A stretch of DNA of 46,804 nucleotides from Gammaproteobacteria bacterium (GCA_016179185.1 JACORW010000029.1:1-46804), one strand, 5' to 3'; positions 34,318-43,467 are shown, counted from the first letter of the stretch. Notes: a model not told the origin generated them from the sequence alone. A program made the numbers and translations.

Positions 34318-34779
34318 ATGGCTGATATTCTTCCCAATAAGGCAGAAGCTCTGAATGCAACTATGCGTAAATTCGGGGCACCGCAGACCTGCATCCGTAA
34401 CTATCGGTACTGGACCGTACTGCTGCGACCCGCCCAAATTACGCTGGGATCGCTGGTTCTGGCGGCCATCGAGCCAGCCCGAGCACTGTCCGAGCTGAGC
34501 AGGGAGAGTTTCGCCGAAATGGCTGACGTGGTACGGGATATTGAGCGCGCCCTCCGCCAGGCGTTCAGGTACGACAGGATCAATTATCTGCTCCTGATGA
34601 TGGTAGACCCCGATGTGCACTTTCATGTGATCCCCCGGTATGCCTCGGACCGTGACTTTGCCGGAATCCGATTCACTGACCCGGGCTGGCCGGGAATACC
34701 GGATATGGGCCGGAAAAACGACATCGGGGCGGAAACCCTTGAGCGGATTCTGGGTCACATACGAACCTGCTGGAATTGA
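34318..34779 (+). CDS. HIT-family protein
   Basis: 153 residues. The histidine triad region reads DVHFHVIPRYASDR, so the first His of H-x-H-x-H is Asp while the middle and catalytic His are kept. The N-terminal half has the usual HIT beta-strand layout (NYRYWTVLLRPAQITLGSLV, SRESFAEMADVVRDIERAL). HIT enzymes hydrolyse or transfer nucleoside-phosphate bonds. It is divergent from cerS (116-base gap) and precedes aasR by 267 bases; those 267 bases show no convincing gene and probably hold the aasR promoter. A role in clearing acyl-AMP or CDP-type intermediates is a speculation. Confidence 0.85.
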   Translation: MADILPNKAEALNATMRKFGAPQTCIRNYRYWTVLLRPAQITLGSLVLAAIEPARALSELSRESFAEMADVVRDIERALRQAFRYDRINYLLLMMVDPDVHFHVIPRYASDRDFAGIRFTDPGWPGIPDMGRKNDIGAETLERILGHIRTCWN

Positions 34780-35046
34780 ATTAAATGGAAGATAATCTTC
34801 AAGAAATTTGGTGCATGTGGGGTCGGGCTCGTGTAGGATTTGTCGCCTCTTTGGGCCGGGCTACCGGTTGGGATTGGGGTTGGGGAAGGCGCTATACCGG
34901 CACTTGCCGGACGGCAGCGCAATTAGAAGGAGTTCTTCGTTGGGGCACTGCGTTCGGGTTGAAGGAGCCCGGCTACGTGAGTTTGTACTGTTTCCCCTTT
35001 TTAGGGCCACCGCCGTGTCCATCAGTCTGTTTGGAGATCTTCTAGC

Positions 35047-36798
35047 GTGAACTGGCAACCTACGTCGACCCGAAACAGCCAGCCACAACGATTGGCAGAT
35101 TTCGGTACCCTTTCCGAAGCACTCGATTACGCAGCCCTGGGAACCACCGGCTCAAATTTCTATGACGCCCGCGGCGAATTACGCGAAACCCTGCCCTACT
35201 CGGAGCTGCGGCAGCGCGCCGTTGTCACCGCGCGGCAACTGATCGGGCTCGGGTTGATGCGCGGGGAGCGCATCGCCATCGTGGCGGATACCGACCCGAA
35301 TTTCATGGTGATTTTCTTCGCCTGCCAGTATGCGGGGTTGGTCCCCTATGCGATGCCGGTTCCCGTCAACCTGGGCAGTCACAATATATATGTGCAGCAG
35401 TTGCGCGGCCTGTTGCAGGGTGGCGAGGCCTCCGCTGCGGTCGCACCCGCGGAGTATCTCGGTTTTCTGGAAGAGGCAGCCGAGGGACTTCTTTCGCTCC
35501 GCTGGCGCGGGACGACGGAACAACTGCGGGCGCGGGAGGCGGCCCGGGTTGAACTGTCACCCACGCGGCTGGACGAGCCCGCTTACCTGCAATTCACTTC
35601 GGGCAGCACCCGGTTCCCGCAGGGCGTCGTCATCACCCAGAAGGCGGTGATGAGCAATCTGCGCGGAATTGTGCGCACCGGGCTTGAAGTCAAGCCCGAC
35701 GACCGGTGCGCCTCGTGGCTGCCCTATTACCACGACATGGGGCTGGTGGGCTTCGTGCTCGGACCGGTGGTTTCGCAAGTTTCCGTTGATTATCTGCGCA
35801 CCCGGGACTTTGCGGTGCGTCCGCTGCAGTGGCTGCGCATAATCAGCCGCAATCGCTGCACCATCGCATTCAGTCCGCCGTTTGGATTTGAGCTGTGCGC
35901 GCGGCGCGTCCGCGGCAGTGACCTGGCCACGTTGAACCTGTCCTGCTGGCGCGCCGCCGGCGTCGGTGCCGAAATGATCCGGCCGCCGATCCTGGAAAGC
36001 TTTGCGTCAAGGCTCGCCCCGGCGGGATTCGATGCCCGGGCATTTCTGCCTTGTTATGGACTCGCCGAGGCATCCCTCGCGGTCAGTTTCCCGGCGTTGG
36101 GCAGCGGTGTCGAGGTCATGGATGTTGATGCAAGCAGGCTTTCGGAACAGGGCCTGGTAATTCAGGTCGAGAGTGGAAGCGGCCGGACCAATTCGTTCGT
36201 GAACTGTGGCGAACCTCTGCCGGGGCACGAAGTTGCCGTGGTGGATGACGCCGGGAACCCGGTCGGCGACGCGCGCCATGGCCGGGTCCTGGTCCGCGGC
36301 CCCAGCCTGATGCAAGGCTACCTCAACAACAACGAAAGCACGGCCCGTGTCATGCTTGCCGGCGGCTGGCTGGATACCGGCGACCTGGGGTATCTGCACC
36401 AGGGCCATCTCTACATCACCGGTCGCGCCCATGACGTCATCATCGTGAACGGCCGCAATATCCGGGCCCAGGATCTCGAGGACCTGGCCGAAAACCAGCC
36501 GGAGGTTCGCAGCGGGGATGCATCGGCATTTGCGCTCACCGACGCCGCCGGGATCCCGGCCGTCGTCATCGTCGTCGAATGCAGACTGGCGGAACAGGCG
36601 GCACGACAGGCGCTGGTCGTGCGTCTGCAGCGTCTTGTGTATGAAGGCTTTGGTGTACGCTGCATGGTGGAACTGGTCGCCTCCCACACTTTACCCCGTA
36701 CCTCCTCCGGGAAGCTGTCGCGGGCTGCGGCTCGCCAGGGATTTGTCCAGCGCGCGGGCTGGGATCAGCCGCCAATTGCTGAAGCCGTTTCCGGCTGA
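35047..36798 (+). CDS. aasR: fatty acyl-AMP ligase / acyl-ACP synthetase for ceramide
   Basis: 583-residue adenylate-forming enzyme. The P-loop YLQFTSGSTRFPQGVVIT is at about 180-197, WLPYYHDMGLVGFV follows, FLPCYGLAEASLAVSFPALG is the A5 region, GGWLDTGDLGYLHQGHLYIT the A7/A8 region, and the catalytic Lys is in RTSSGKLSRAA near the end. The pattern SWLPYYHDMGL is typical of FAAL-type ligases that load acyl-ACP. It would charge the AcpR nearby with the fatty acid for Spt. Start is GTG at 35047. cerR follows after 9 bases. Name by analogy to the Caulobacter cluster aasR-cerR-acpR-spt. Confidence 0.9.
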   Translation: MNWQPTSTRNSQPQRLADFGTLSEALDYAALGTTGSNFYDARGELRETLPYSELRQRAVVTARQLIGLGLMRGERIAIVADTDPNFMVIFFACQYAGLVPYAMPVPVNLGSHNIYVQQLRGLLQGGEASAAVAPAEYLGFLEEAAEGLLSLRWRGTTEQLRAREAARVELSPTRLDEPAYLQFTSGSTRFPQGVVITQKAVMSNLRGIVRTGLEVKPDDRCASWLPYYHDMGLVGFVLGPVVSQVSVDYLRTRDFAVRPLQWLRIISRNRCTIAFSPPFGFELCARRVRGSDLATLNLSCWRAAGVGAEMIRPPILESFASRLAPAGFDARAFLPCYGLAEASLAVSFPALGSGVEVMDVDASRLSEQGLVIQVESGSGRTNSFVNCGEPLPGHEVAVVDDAGNPVGDARHGRVLVRGPSLMQGYLNNNESTARVMLAGGWLDTGDLGYLHQGHLYITGRAHDVIIVNGRNIRAQDLEDLAENQPEVRSGDASAFALTDAAGIPAVVIVVECRLAEQAARQALVVRLQRLVYEGFGVRCMVELVASHTLPRTSSGKLSRAAARQGFVQRAGWDQPPIAEAVSG

Positions 36799-36807
36799 CC
36801 GCAACCC

Positions 36808-37725
36808 ATGTCCACAACGGTGGCGCTGACCGGGGCCACCGGTTTTCTCGGCACCGCGATCCGCAAGGCCCTCGTTGAACGAGCGTGGCAGGTTCGCGCC
36901 CTCACGCGGAAGGACCAGCCAGAGGAGCCTGGCGTCACCTGGCGCGTGGGAGACATTGGAGACGCCGCTGTACTGCGAGCTCTGATCCGAGGGGTTGACG
37001 CCGTCATTCACTGTGCCGGCACCGTTCGCGGCAGTTCCCAGGCGGGATTCGATCGAGTCAACGTGTCGGGTACCGCGGCCGTTCTGACCGCGATCCGGGA
37101 CGATGCCCCCAACGCCCGCCTGCTGTTCATCTCCTCGCTGGCTGCCCGGGCACCGGACTTGTCGTGGTATGCCGCCAGCAAGGCGGCCGCGGAGGGACTC
37201 ATTCAGGCGCAGAGCCCGGCACTGGGCTGGACGATCCTGAGGCCCACGGCGATCTACGGCCCCGGGGACCGGGAAATGCGCCCGCTGTTCAAGTGCCTTC
37301 TGCATGGATTTGTCCCCTCATTGCAACCTCGCTGCGGCCGGTTTTCGCTGCTCCACATTGACGATCTTGTCGAAGCGGTACTGCATTGGTTGCAACATCC
37401 CGGCCTCAAACATCAAACATTTGAGCTGTGCGACGGATGCGCCGGCTACACGACCGGGGGGATTGCGCGTGAAGCCGGAACGGTACTGAAGAGGCGCGTC
37501 CGCATACTCCCGCTGCCCGCATGGTTCCTGATGTCCGTGTCGAGATTGAATCTGCACGCAGCCCGGGTGTTCCGGTACTCTCCAATGCTGACACCCGGCA
37601 AAGCCAGGGAACTGACGTTCGCCGACTGGGCCGCCGATTGCGGCGCCTACTCCCGTGCCACGGGCTGGAAACCCAGGATTCGGTTCCGGGACGCTCTCCA
37701 GGCGGGCCGGCTGTTCTTTACATGA
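36808..37725 (+). CDS. cerR: NAD-dependent epimerase-family reductase, ceramide reductase
   Basis: 305 residues, extended short-chain dehydrogenase. The NAD(P) motif GATGFLGTAIRKAL is at the N terminus, VDAVIHCAGTVRG follows, and the catalytic pair is ISSLAARAPDLSWYAASKAA (Y-x3-K). ILRPTAIYGPGDREMRPLFK is the typical substrate-domain entry. In characterised clusters CerR reduces the 3-keto group of the ceramide precursor. Nine bases after aasR and 27 before acpR, so clearly co-transcribed. Sequence alone cannot separate this from other epimerases; the context makes the assignment. Confidence 0.88.
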   Translation: MSTTVALTGATGFLGTAIRKALVERAWQVRALTRKDQPEEPGVTWRVGDIGDAAVLRALIRGVDAVIHCAGTVRGSSQAGFDRVNVSGTAAVLTAIRDDAPNARLLFISSLAARAPDLSWYAASKAAAEGLIQAQSPALGWTILRPTAIYGPGDREMRPLFKCLLHGFVPSLQPRCGRFSLLHIDDLVEAVLHWLQHPGLKHQTFELCDGCAGYTTGGIAREAGTVLKRRVRILPLPAWFLMSVSRLNLHAARVFRYSPMLTPGKARELTFADWAADCGAYSRATGWKPRIRFRDALQAGRLFFT

Positions 37726-37752
37726 GGCGCAAAAACTTAAACAATTCGCAGC

Positions 37753-38004
37753 ATGCACCCGGGATACGACGAAGTTCTGGTCCGGCTGAAGGACCATCTG
37801 CAGAAGGTCGCAGGCAAGGGGAAGCAATTTTCGGACGATACGGACCTGGTCTCGCAGCTCGGCCTTGATTCGGTCAAGGTTCTCGACCTGATCATGGAAG
37901 TCGAGGATGAGTTCGACATCTCCATTCCGATGAACGTGCTGACCGAGGTACACACGGTGCGGGATCTCGCCGAGGCCATCGCGCAGCTCAGGTCGCGCCA
38001 CTGA
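37753..38004 (+). CDS. acpR: acyl carrier protein for sphingolipid synthesis
   Basis: 83-residue acyl carrier protein. The 4'-phosphopantetheine attachment Ser40 is in QLGLDSVKVLDLIMEVEDEF. Helix-rich and acidic as expected. It lies between cerR and spt, so it probably delivers the acyl chain from AasR to Spt. A 153-base gap follows before spt, with no clear terminator or gene in it. Confidence 0.93.
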   Translation: MHPGYDEVLVRLKDHLQKVAGKGKQFSDDTDLVSQLGLDSVKVLDLIMEVEDEFDISIPMNVLTEVHTVRDLAEAIAQLRSRH

Positions 38005-38157
38005 TCCGTTCGGCAACCGCGGCGCCTGAGATCCCTGCTGCCGCGGAGGTACTCGATGTGCTCCATTCCTCAGGCGCTTGAAGCAACGCTGTCCCTTCCT
38101 GATGCTTTCCGCCCGGAGGCGCATCTTCGGTCACGATTGAGTTAGGATTACCGGCAC

Positions 38158-39357
38158 ATGTCACTGTTCAACAAATTCGACCAACTGGCCCGTGATCGCG
38201 CCGCCCTGCTGTCCAGCGGCTTCGACCCCTTCGGCGCACCCATCGAGCAGGTGTTCTCGCCGACCGAAGCGCTGATAAACGGCCGGCGCATCATCCTCGC
38301 CGGCACCAACAACTACCTGGGACTCAGTTTTGCGCCGGAGTGCCTGAGCGCAGCACACGAAGCACTGGATCGCGAAGGGACCGGGACCACCGGATCCCGG
38401 ATGGCAAACGGCAGTTTTTCCGGACACCGCGCGCTGGAACGGGAGCTGGCTGAATTCTACGGGTGCCGGTCCTGCATCGTGTTCACAACCGGGTATCAGG
38501 CGAACCTCGGCATGATCTCGGGGCTCACCGGGCCCGGCGACGTATTGATGATCGATGCCGACTGTCACGCCAGCATCTACGACGGCTGCAAACTGAGCGG
38601 CGCGGAAGTCATTCGCTTCCGCCACAATGACGCTGCCGACTTGAAGAAGCGCATGCGGCGCCTGGGCGAACGCGTGTCGTCAACATTGATCATTGTCGAA
38701 GGCATCTACAGCATGCTCGGCGATCGGGCGCCGCTGGCGGACATCGTGGCGGTCAAGCAGGAGATCGGCGGGTACCTCCAGATTGACGAGGCGCATTCGC
38801 TTGGCGTGCTGGGCGAAACCGGGCAGGGACTCATCGAAGAGGCCGGCGTCGGCGACCAGGTTGATTTCGTGGTGGGCACGTTCAGCAAGAGCCTGGTCGG
38901 CATCGGCGGTTTTTGTGTAAGCAACCTGCCGGAACTCGATCTGGTCCGCTATGTCAGCCGTCCCTATGTATTTACCGCGTCCCCCTCCCCGTCCGTCATC
39001 GCGTCCACGCGCGCCGCCCTGAAACTGGTTCGCGACGGCCGGCACCTGCGCGAGCGACTTTGGCGCAGTGCGCGCCGGATGTACCGGCGCCTGGCGGACC
39101 TGGGGTACCGGCTCGGCCCCGAACCCAGCCCGGTGATCGCCGTCATGGTTGACACGCGCGAGCAGGCGCTGGCGTTCTGGTACGGGCTGTTCGAGCATGG
39201 CATTTACGTCAATCTGGTGTTCCCGCCCGCGGCCCCCGGTGACAAATCGCTGGTGCGCTGCAGTGTGAGCGCGGCCCATACCGATCAGCAAATTGATCAC
39301 ATCTGCGAGGCGTTTGCGGCGTTGCGCCCCATGGTAACGTCCGCAACCGCCAGTTGA
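38158..39357 (+). CDS. spt: serine palmitoyltransferase
   Basis: 399-residue alpha-oxoamine synthase; condenses serine with an acyl thioester to 3-ketosphinganine, the first committed step of sphingolipid synthesis. The PLP lysine is Lys244 in VGTFSKSLVGIGGFCV, the cofactor-binding DEAHSLGVLGETGQGL is ahead of it, and NNYLGLSFAPEC with GTGTTGSRMANGSFSGH are typical of the bacterial SPT branch. Soluble and full length. Alternative members of the fold (KBL, BioF) are less likely given AcpR, CerR and AasR directly upstream. Confidence 0.93.
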   Translation: MSLFNKFDQLARDRAALLSSGFDPFGAPIEQVFSPTEALINGRRIILAGTNNYLGLSFAPECLSAAHEALDREGTGTTGSRMANGSFSGHRALERELAEFYGCRSCIVFTTGYQANLGMISGLTGPGDVLMIDADCHASIYDGCKLSGAEVIRFRHNDAADLKKRMRRLGERVSSTLIIVEGIYSMLGDRAPLADIVAVKQEIGGYLQIDEAHSLGVLGETGQGLIEEAGVGDQVDFVVGTFSKSLVGIGGFCVSNLPELDLVRYVSRPYVFTASPSPSVIASTRAALKLVRDGRHLRERLWRSARRMYRRLADLGYRLGPEPSPVIAVMVDTREQALAFWYGLFEHGIYVNLVFPPAAPGDKSLVRCSVSAAHTDQQIDHICEAFAALRPMVTSATAS

Positions 39358-39427
39358 CCGGCAGACATTCACGGATCCGGCGCCGGCAGCGCGCCGCTGC
39401 TTTCCTCATACGACGGACTGATCGCGA

Positions 39428-41116
39428 ATGCGTACCTTGCTCGCTCTGATCCGCGCCTACCCGGCGCGCACCGCGATCATGTTGCTGGCGCTCACCGTGG
39501 CGGGTGTTGCGGAAGGACTCAGCCTGACGACCTTGTTGCCGCTCATGTCGGTGGCGGTCGGTGGCGCAGCGGACTCCGGCCTGGGGCGTACGGTCGTGGA
39601 GACGCTGGCGCGCTTTGACCTCCAGCCTACCATCGGGGCGATGCTGCTGCTGATCGTCGGCGGCATGGCGATCAAAAGCCTGCTGCTGCTGCTGGCAAAC
39701 CGGCAGGTCGGCTACACCGTGGCACACGTCGCCACCACGCTGCGCCTGGAGCTTATCGAGGCGCTGCTCGCCAGCCGCTGGGAATATTACCTGCGCCAGC
39801 ACACCGGTGCCTTGGCCAACTCCATTGCCACCGAGGCGTATCGGGCCGCGACCGGGTTTCAATATGGCGCCAACGTGATCGCGTTCGCGATCCAGGCCGT
39901 GGTCTACGTCGTTGTCGCGCTGCTGGTGTCATGGCAGGCCACGCTGGTCTCGCTCATTGTTGGTGTATTTTTCGTTATTGTGCTGCATCAACTGGTGCGC
40001 GCGGCGCGACGTGCAGGGGCAAGGCAGACGCGGCTGATGCGCGCCCTGCTCGCCTACCTGACCGATATCCTGGGTGCCGTCAAGCCGCTGAAGGCAATGG
40101 CGCGCGACAATGTCGCCGAGGCCGTCCTTCGGGATCAGAACCGGCAACTGGAATCCGCAATGAAGCGGGAGGTCATGAGCAAGGAAACCCTGCGCGCGCT
40201 GCAGGAGCCCATGGTTGCGGCGCTGGCCGCCACCGGACTGTATCTGGCGCTGGTGTACTGGAAGATGTCGCTGGCGGAAGTGATGGTGCTCGTCTTCCTG
40301 CTGGTGCGAATCCTGACCCTGCTGAACAAGACCCAGCGCCAGTTCCAGCACCAGACCACGCAGGACAGCGCATACTGGTCGTTGCGCGCCGCGGCGGCTG
40401 AGGCGACCCGCGCGGTGGAACAATCCAGCGGCACGCTCGCGCCATCCCTGAACCACGGCATCCGGCTTTCCAATGTATGGTTCGGCTACGGCGGGAACCA
40501 GGTGTTTCGCGGCCTGGACATGAATCTGCAGGCGGGATCATTCACGGCAGTGGTCGGGGAATCAGGCATCGGCAAGAGCACGTTTCTTGACCTGCTCTGC
40601 GGCCTCGCCCGCGTGGAAACGGGGCAGATCCTCGTGGATGGCCTGGACATCGAACAACTGGATCTGAAGCGCTGGCGGCGTCTCATCGGCTACGTTCCGC
40701 AGGACAATATCCTGTTGCATGACACGGTGTGCGCCAATGTGCTCGTGGGTGAACGCGACCTGAACCGTGCCGACGCAGAACTCGCCTTGCGGCAGGCCGG
40801 GGCGTGGGATTTCGTTGCCGGCCTTCCCGGCGGCATGGACACGGTGGTCGGAGAACGCGGCGGAATGATCTCCGGCGGGCAGCGCCAGCGCATCGCGCTG
40901 GCGCGTGCCCTGGCGCATCGGCCCAGATTGCTGGTTCTGGATGAACCCACCAGCGCGCTGGACCCGGACAGTGAACGGGCGATTTCCGCGACCCTGGCCG
41001 AACTGGCGGGGAAACTCACCATCGTCGCGGTTTCGCACCAGCCGGCCGTGGCTGCCGTGGCCGACCGGATTTACGCCTTCGAGGGTGGCCGGGCCCGGTT
41101 GATAAAAGAGAATTGA
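39428..41116 (+). CDS. MsbA-like ABC exporter, fused permease/ATPase
   Basis: 562 residues. Six-helix membrane domain over ~1-320 and ATPase domain after ~340: Walker A GESGIGKST, Q-loop YVPQDNILLHDTV, signature ISGGQRQRIALARAL, Walker B RLLVLDEPTSALDPDS and switch His in VAVSHQPAVAAVA. Half-transporters of this class flip lipids or lipid-linked sugars. It begins 70 bases after spt in the same orientation, so a ceramide-lipid flippase is a natural reading; this is inference. Drug or peptide export cannot be excluded. Confidence 0.88.
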   Translation: MRTLLALIRAYPARTAIMLLALTVAGVAEGLSLTTLLPLMSVAVGGAADSGLGRTVVETLARFDLQPTIGAMLLLIVGGMAIKSLLLLLANRQVGYTVAHVATTLRLELIEALLASRWEYYLRQHTGALANSIATEAYRAATGFQYGANVIAFAIQAVVYVVVALLVSWQATLVSLIVGVFFVIVLHQLVRAARRAGARQTRLMRALLAYLTDILGAVKPLKAMARDNVAEAVLRDQNRQLESAMKREVMSKETLRALQEPMVAALAATGLYLALVYWKMSLAEVMVLVFLLVRILTLLNKTQRQFQHQTTQDSAYWSLRAAAAEATRAVEQSSGTLAPSLNHGIRLSNVWFGYGGNQVFRGLDMNLQAGSFTAVVGESGIGKSTFLDLLCGLARVETGQILVDGLDIEQLDLKRWRRLIGYVPQDNILLHDTVCANVLVGERDLNRADAELALRQAGAWDFVAGLPGGMDTVVGERGGMISGGQRQRIALARALAHRPRLLVLDEPTSALDPDSERAISATLAELAGKLTIVAVSHQPAVAAVADRIYAFEGGRARLIKEN

Positions 41117-41170
41117 TCCCCGCGGGTCGCGGCGCAGAATGCAGTGGCACGTGCCGACGGGAAAATAAGC

Positions 41171-42325
41171 TCAAGACGGGCTTTTTGAGCAGGTTGACAG
41201 AAAATCAGCCACGGCATCGGCGCCCACCTGCGCCGCGGAACGCCCCGGATCCTGAAAAAATGTGTAATTGAACGCCTCGCGCTGGCGCTGCCGGTACTGA
41301 TCATGGGACGAGAACGCCTCCGAAAGCGCACGCGGCAGCTCCCGCGGCACATCGCCGACCACCTGCCCCAGGTGCCAGTGCGCATAAAACGGGTTTTCCT
41401 GCCACGCCACGCCCTGGGCATTGAGGAAAATGCAGGGACGCGGTTCAAGCAGGAACTCATACACCTGGCTGCTGACATCGCCCAGGTAGATGTCCGCGGC
41501 CCGCATATAGGTCATGTCCGCCGAAAGCATGCTGCCCAGATCAATGCGGATGTTTTTCGCCATCCCAAACCTGCGCGGCAGCGCGGCGCGATGCCGGAGA
41601 AAGCGGCGAAACAACACGATGTGCGGCGCAAATATCAGATTGAGGCCAGAATTCTCGAGAAAATGATCCAGCACCCGGATACCCATCGCACTCCAGGACG
41701 ATACCGACTGATCGAAATGGGGCGTATAGACGACTACCGGGTTGTCATTGTCGAAAAATCGCATGCGCACGGGGTTCAGCCCGAGAGCGACTTCAAATTT
41801 CGGCCACCCGACTTTGGCAAATGTGCCCGGCCTGAGGTAGCCGCGTTCGGTCAGCCGATCAACGTATTTTTTCCCCGGCAGCAACGCGAAATCGAATTCG
41901 CCCGAGCGGCTGTCGAAACCGGCTTCGCGGTCGCCGGCGCCGTGCCGCACGTGGATAAGTTTCAGATCCCGCAGACCATGGATCGTTTTCAACCGCAGGC
42001 AGGTGCGCTCCGGGGCCACCAGCGCGTCCAGTGACCGGAAGAACTCCAGATTGTGCCGCAGTACGACTTTCTTGCGCTGGAATGTGAACGCAGACAGCAG
42101 CGGATCAATGAAATCGTAATACCACGGGGCTGGCAGGGACACAAAGCGACAGTCGTGGCCGGGATACAGATCGCCAATGCGTCGCGCAAAGTCCATTTCA
42201 GGCCGGCTCGAGCAGGCCAGGATGACCTCGAATCCGCGCTGCCGACGGGACAGCTCAAACGCGAACGGCGCCGCCTGGGGAACCTGGTGGGGGGCGGCAT
42301 GATTGAACAGAAATCCGACGCGCAG
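41171..42325 (-). CDS. CDP-glycerol glycerophosphotransferase-like protein, start uncertain
   Basis: About 384 residues if read from 42325. Blocks KLIHVRHGAGDREAGFDSRS, FDFALLPGKKYVDRLTERGY, VVYTPHFDQSVSSWSAMGIR and ADIYLGDVSSQVYEFLLEPR are those of the CDP-glycerol:polyglycerol-phosphate glycerophosphotransferase (TagB/TagF-like) family, with the likely catalytic His in RHGAG and YTPHFD. Coding clearly continues upstream of the ATG at 42196: the frame reads RVGFLFNHAAPHQVPQAAP, a natural N terminus, preceded by CTG at 42325 and soon by a stop. So either CTG is the start or a small frameshift has removed one. Convergent with the ABC exporter gene. May add glycerophosphate or a similar unit to a lipid. 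Confidence 0.75.
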   Translation of the reverse strand: MRVGFLFNHAAPHQVPQAAPFAFELSRRQRGFEVILACSSRPEMDFARRIGDLYPGHDCRFVSLPAPWYYDFIDPLLSAFTFQRKKVVLRHNLEFFRSLDALVAPERTCLRLKTIHGLRDLKLIHVRHGAGDREAGFDSRSGEFDFALLPGKKYVDRLTERGYLRPGTFAKVGWPKFEVALGLNPVRMRFFDNDNPVVVYTPHFDQSVSSWSAMGIRVLDHFLENSGLNLIFAPHIVLFRRFLRHRAALPRRFGMAKNIRIDLGSMLSADMTYMRAADIYLGDVSSQVYEFLLEPRPCIFLNAQGVAWQENPFYAHWHLGQVVGDVPRELPRALSEAFSSHDQYRQRQREAFNYTFFQDPGRSAAQVGADAVADFLSTCSKSPS

Positions 42326-42446
42326 GGGTTCATTTTGACGGGACCGGTGTCACAGTGGAACCCTGTGCGCAACCGCAGGCTGCGGACTTGCGCTGGGGCC
42401 ACCACCTCCCGGGGCCGCGTCGAGAACGTGCCCGGCGATAATTCGG

Positions 42447-42986
42447 TTACCAGCACGCCGCCAGATGCACGCCCACCGATGATGCGTCGGCGTAGGGCAT
42501 GACCGCAACACCACGGTAGGGGCTGGTGAAGACGATGCCGCTGGCGATACCGATGGCAGCACCGGCGATGACGTCCTCGACGAAGTGCTTGTCCGCTTCC
42601 ACGCGGCTGTAGGCGACGAAAGCCGCGCCCACGTACGCCGGCAGCGCGTACTTCCATCCATAACGCTGCTGGATGAACGTGGCGCCGGCAAACGCCCGGG
42701 AGGAGTGGCCGGAGGGGAACGACTCGCAGCAGTTACCGTTGGGCCGGCGCTTGTCGGTGATCTCCTTCAGCCCCTGAGTCGCGAGTTCCGATGCACCCAG
42801 CGTCAGGAAAAACTGTACGGTTCCTTCCGAACCTTCCTCGTGAACCACCGTTGCGCCCAGTCCCGCCAGTGGGATGGCCGCCATCAGTACATCGCCGGCC
42901 GTTTCCACAGCGTCATCGGCGGCAACCTGCCGGGCGCAGCACAGCGTCATCAGCACCAGCGACGCCGTGAACATCTGCGTGGTCAT
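42447..42986 (-). CDS. PAP2-family phosphatase (exported)
   Basis: About 179 residues with a signal peptide (MTTQMFTASLVLMTLCCARQ, cleavage near VAADD). The three PAP2 motifs are present: KEITDKRRPNG (K-x6-R-P), FPSGHSSRAF (P-S-G-H) and SRVEADKHFVEDVIAG (S-R-x5-H-x3-D). It would remove phosphate from lipid phosphates or undecaprenyl pyrophosphate at the outer face of the inner membrane. Start at ATG 42986. A ceramide-1-phosphate or lipid-phosphate role fits the region but is not proven. Confidence 0.88.
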   Translation of the reverse strand: MTTQMFTASLVLMTLCCARQVAADDAVETAGDVLMAAIPLAGLGATVVHEEGSEGTVQFFLTLGASELATQGLKEITDKRRPNGNCCESFPSGHSSRAFAGATFIQQRYGWKYALPAYVGAAFVAYSRVEADKHFVEDVIAGAAIGIASGIVFTSPYRGVAVMPYADASSVGVHLAACW

Positions 42987-43114
42987 GTCAGTACCAACTA
43001 TAGACTGAATCCGCCGGTATATGTGGCCAATGCGACCTCCAGGCGGCGCGGACCCGGCGGACCCGGACACGTCAGCCGGGGGATACACCGGGCGGAATGA
43101 ACTACAATTAAACT

Positions 43115-43423
43115 ATGGACGCAACACCCCTCAAGATTGGCGAGATAGGGATTCTCCAGAATCTCGGCCGCAGTGCACTTAACGGGCAAATAGCAGAGGT
43201 CATCGGCGGACTGCGGCGACGCATGCTTTATTGCCTGACCGACCCCGCACGGTCGGAAATCTGCGACGCCTACGCCGTGAAAGTGCCCGGGTTTCCGGCG
43301 CCGAGAGACCGAATCGTCTGGTGCGTCCAGCCCCACCAGATCCGTCGCATTATCGATCCGGACAAAGGTTTGTCGGCGGCAACCCGGCGAGGTCAGATCG
43401 CTTCGGCGCCGGCCGAACGCTGA
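43115..43423 (+). CDS. small hypothetical protein
   Basis: 102 residues, no known domain that I can name. The opening LKIGEIGILQNLGRSALNGQ followed by IAEVIGGLRRR and VWCVQPHQIRRIID looks like a small beta-barrel (SH3/KOW-like) protein, and such short proteins occur as orphan genes in many proteobacteria. No ribosome binding site; TACAAT lies about ten bases before the ATG, suggesting a leaderless transcript. It is convergent with the tRNA-Leu gene. Confidence 0.55.
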   Translation: MDATPLKIGEIGILQNLGRSALNGQIAEVIGGLRRRMLYCLTDPARSEICDAYAVKVPGFPAPRDRIVWCVQPHQIRRIIDPDKGLSAATRRGQIASAPAER

Positions 43424-43467
43424 TCGCTTTGTCCAAGGCGCAGCTTCGGCCTCACTCCGTCTGGAAC

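Noticed and set aside
34785-35045. Possible 86-residue gene between HIT and aasR
   Set aside because: Glycine/tryptophan-rich low-complexity translation, no recognisable motif; more likely the aasR promoter region.
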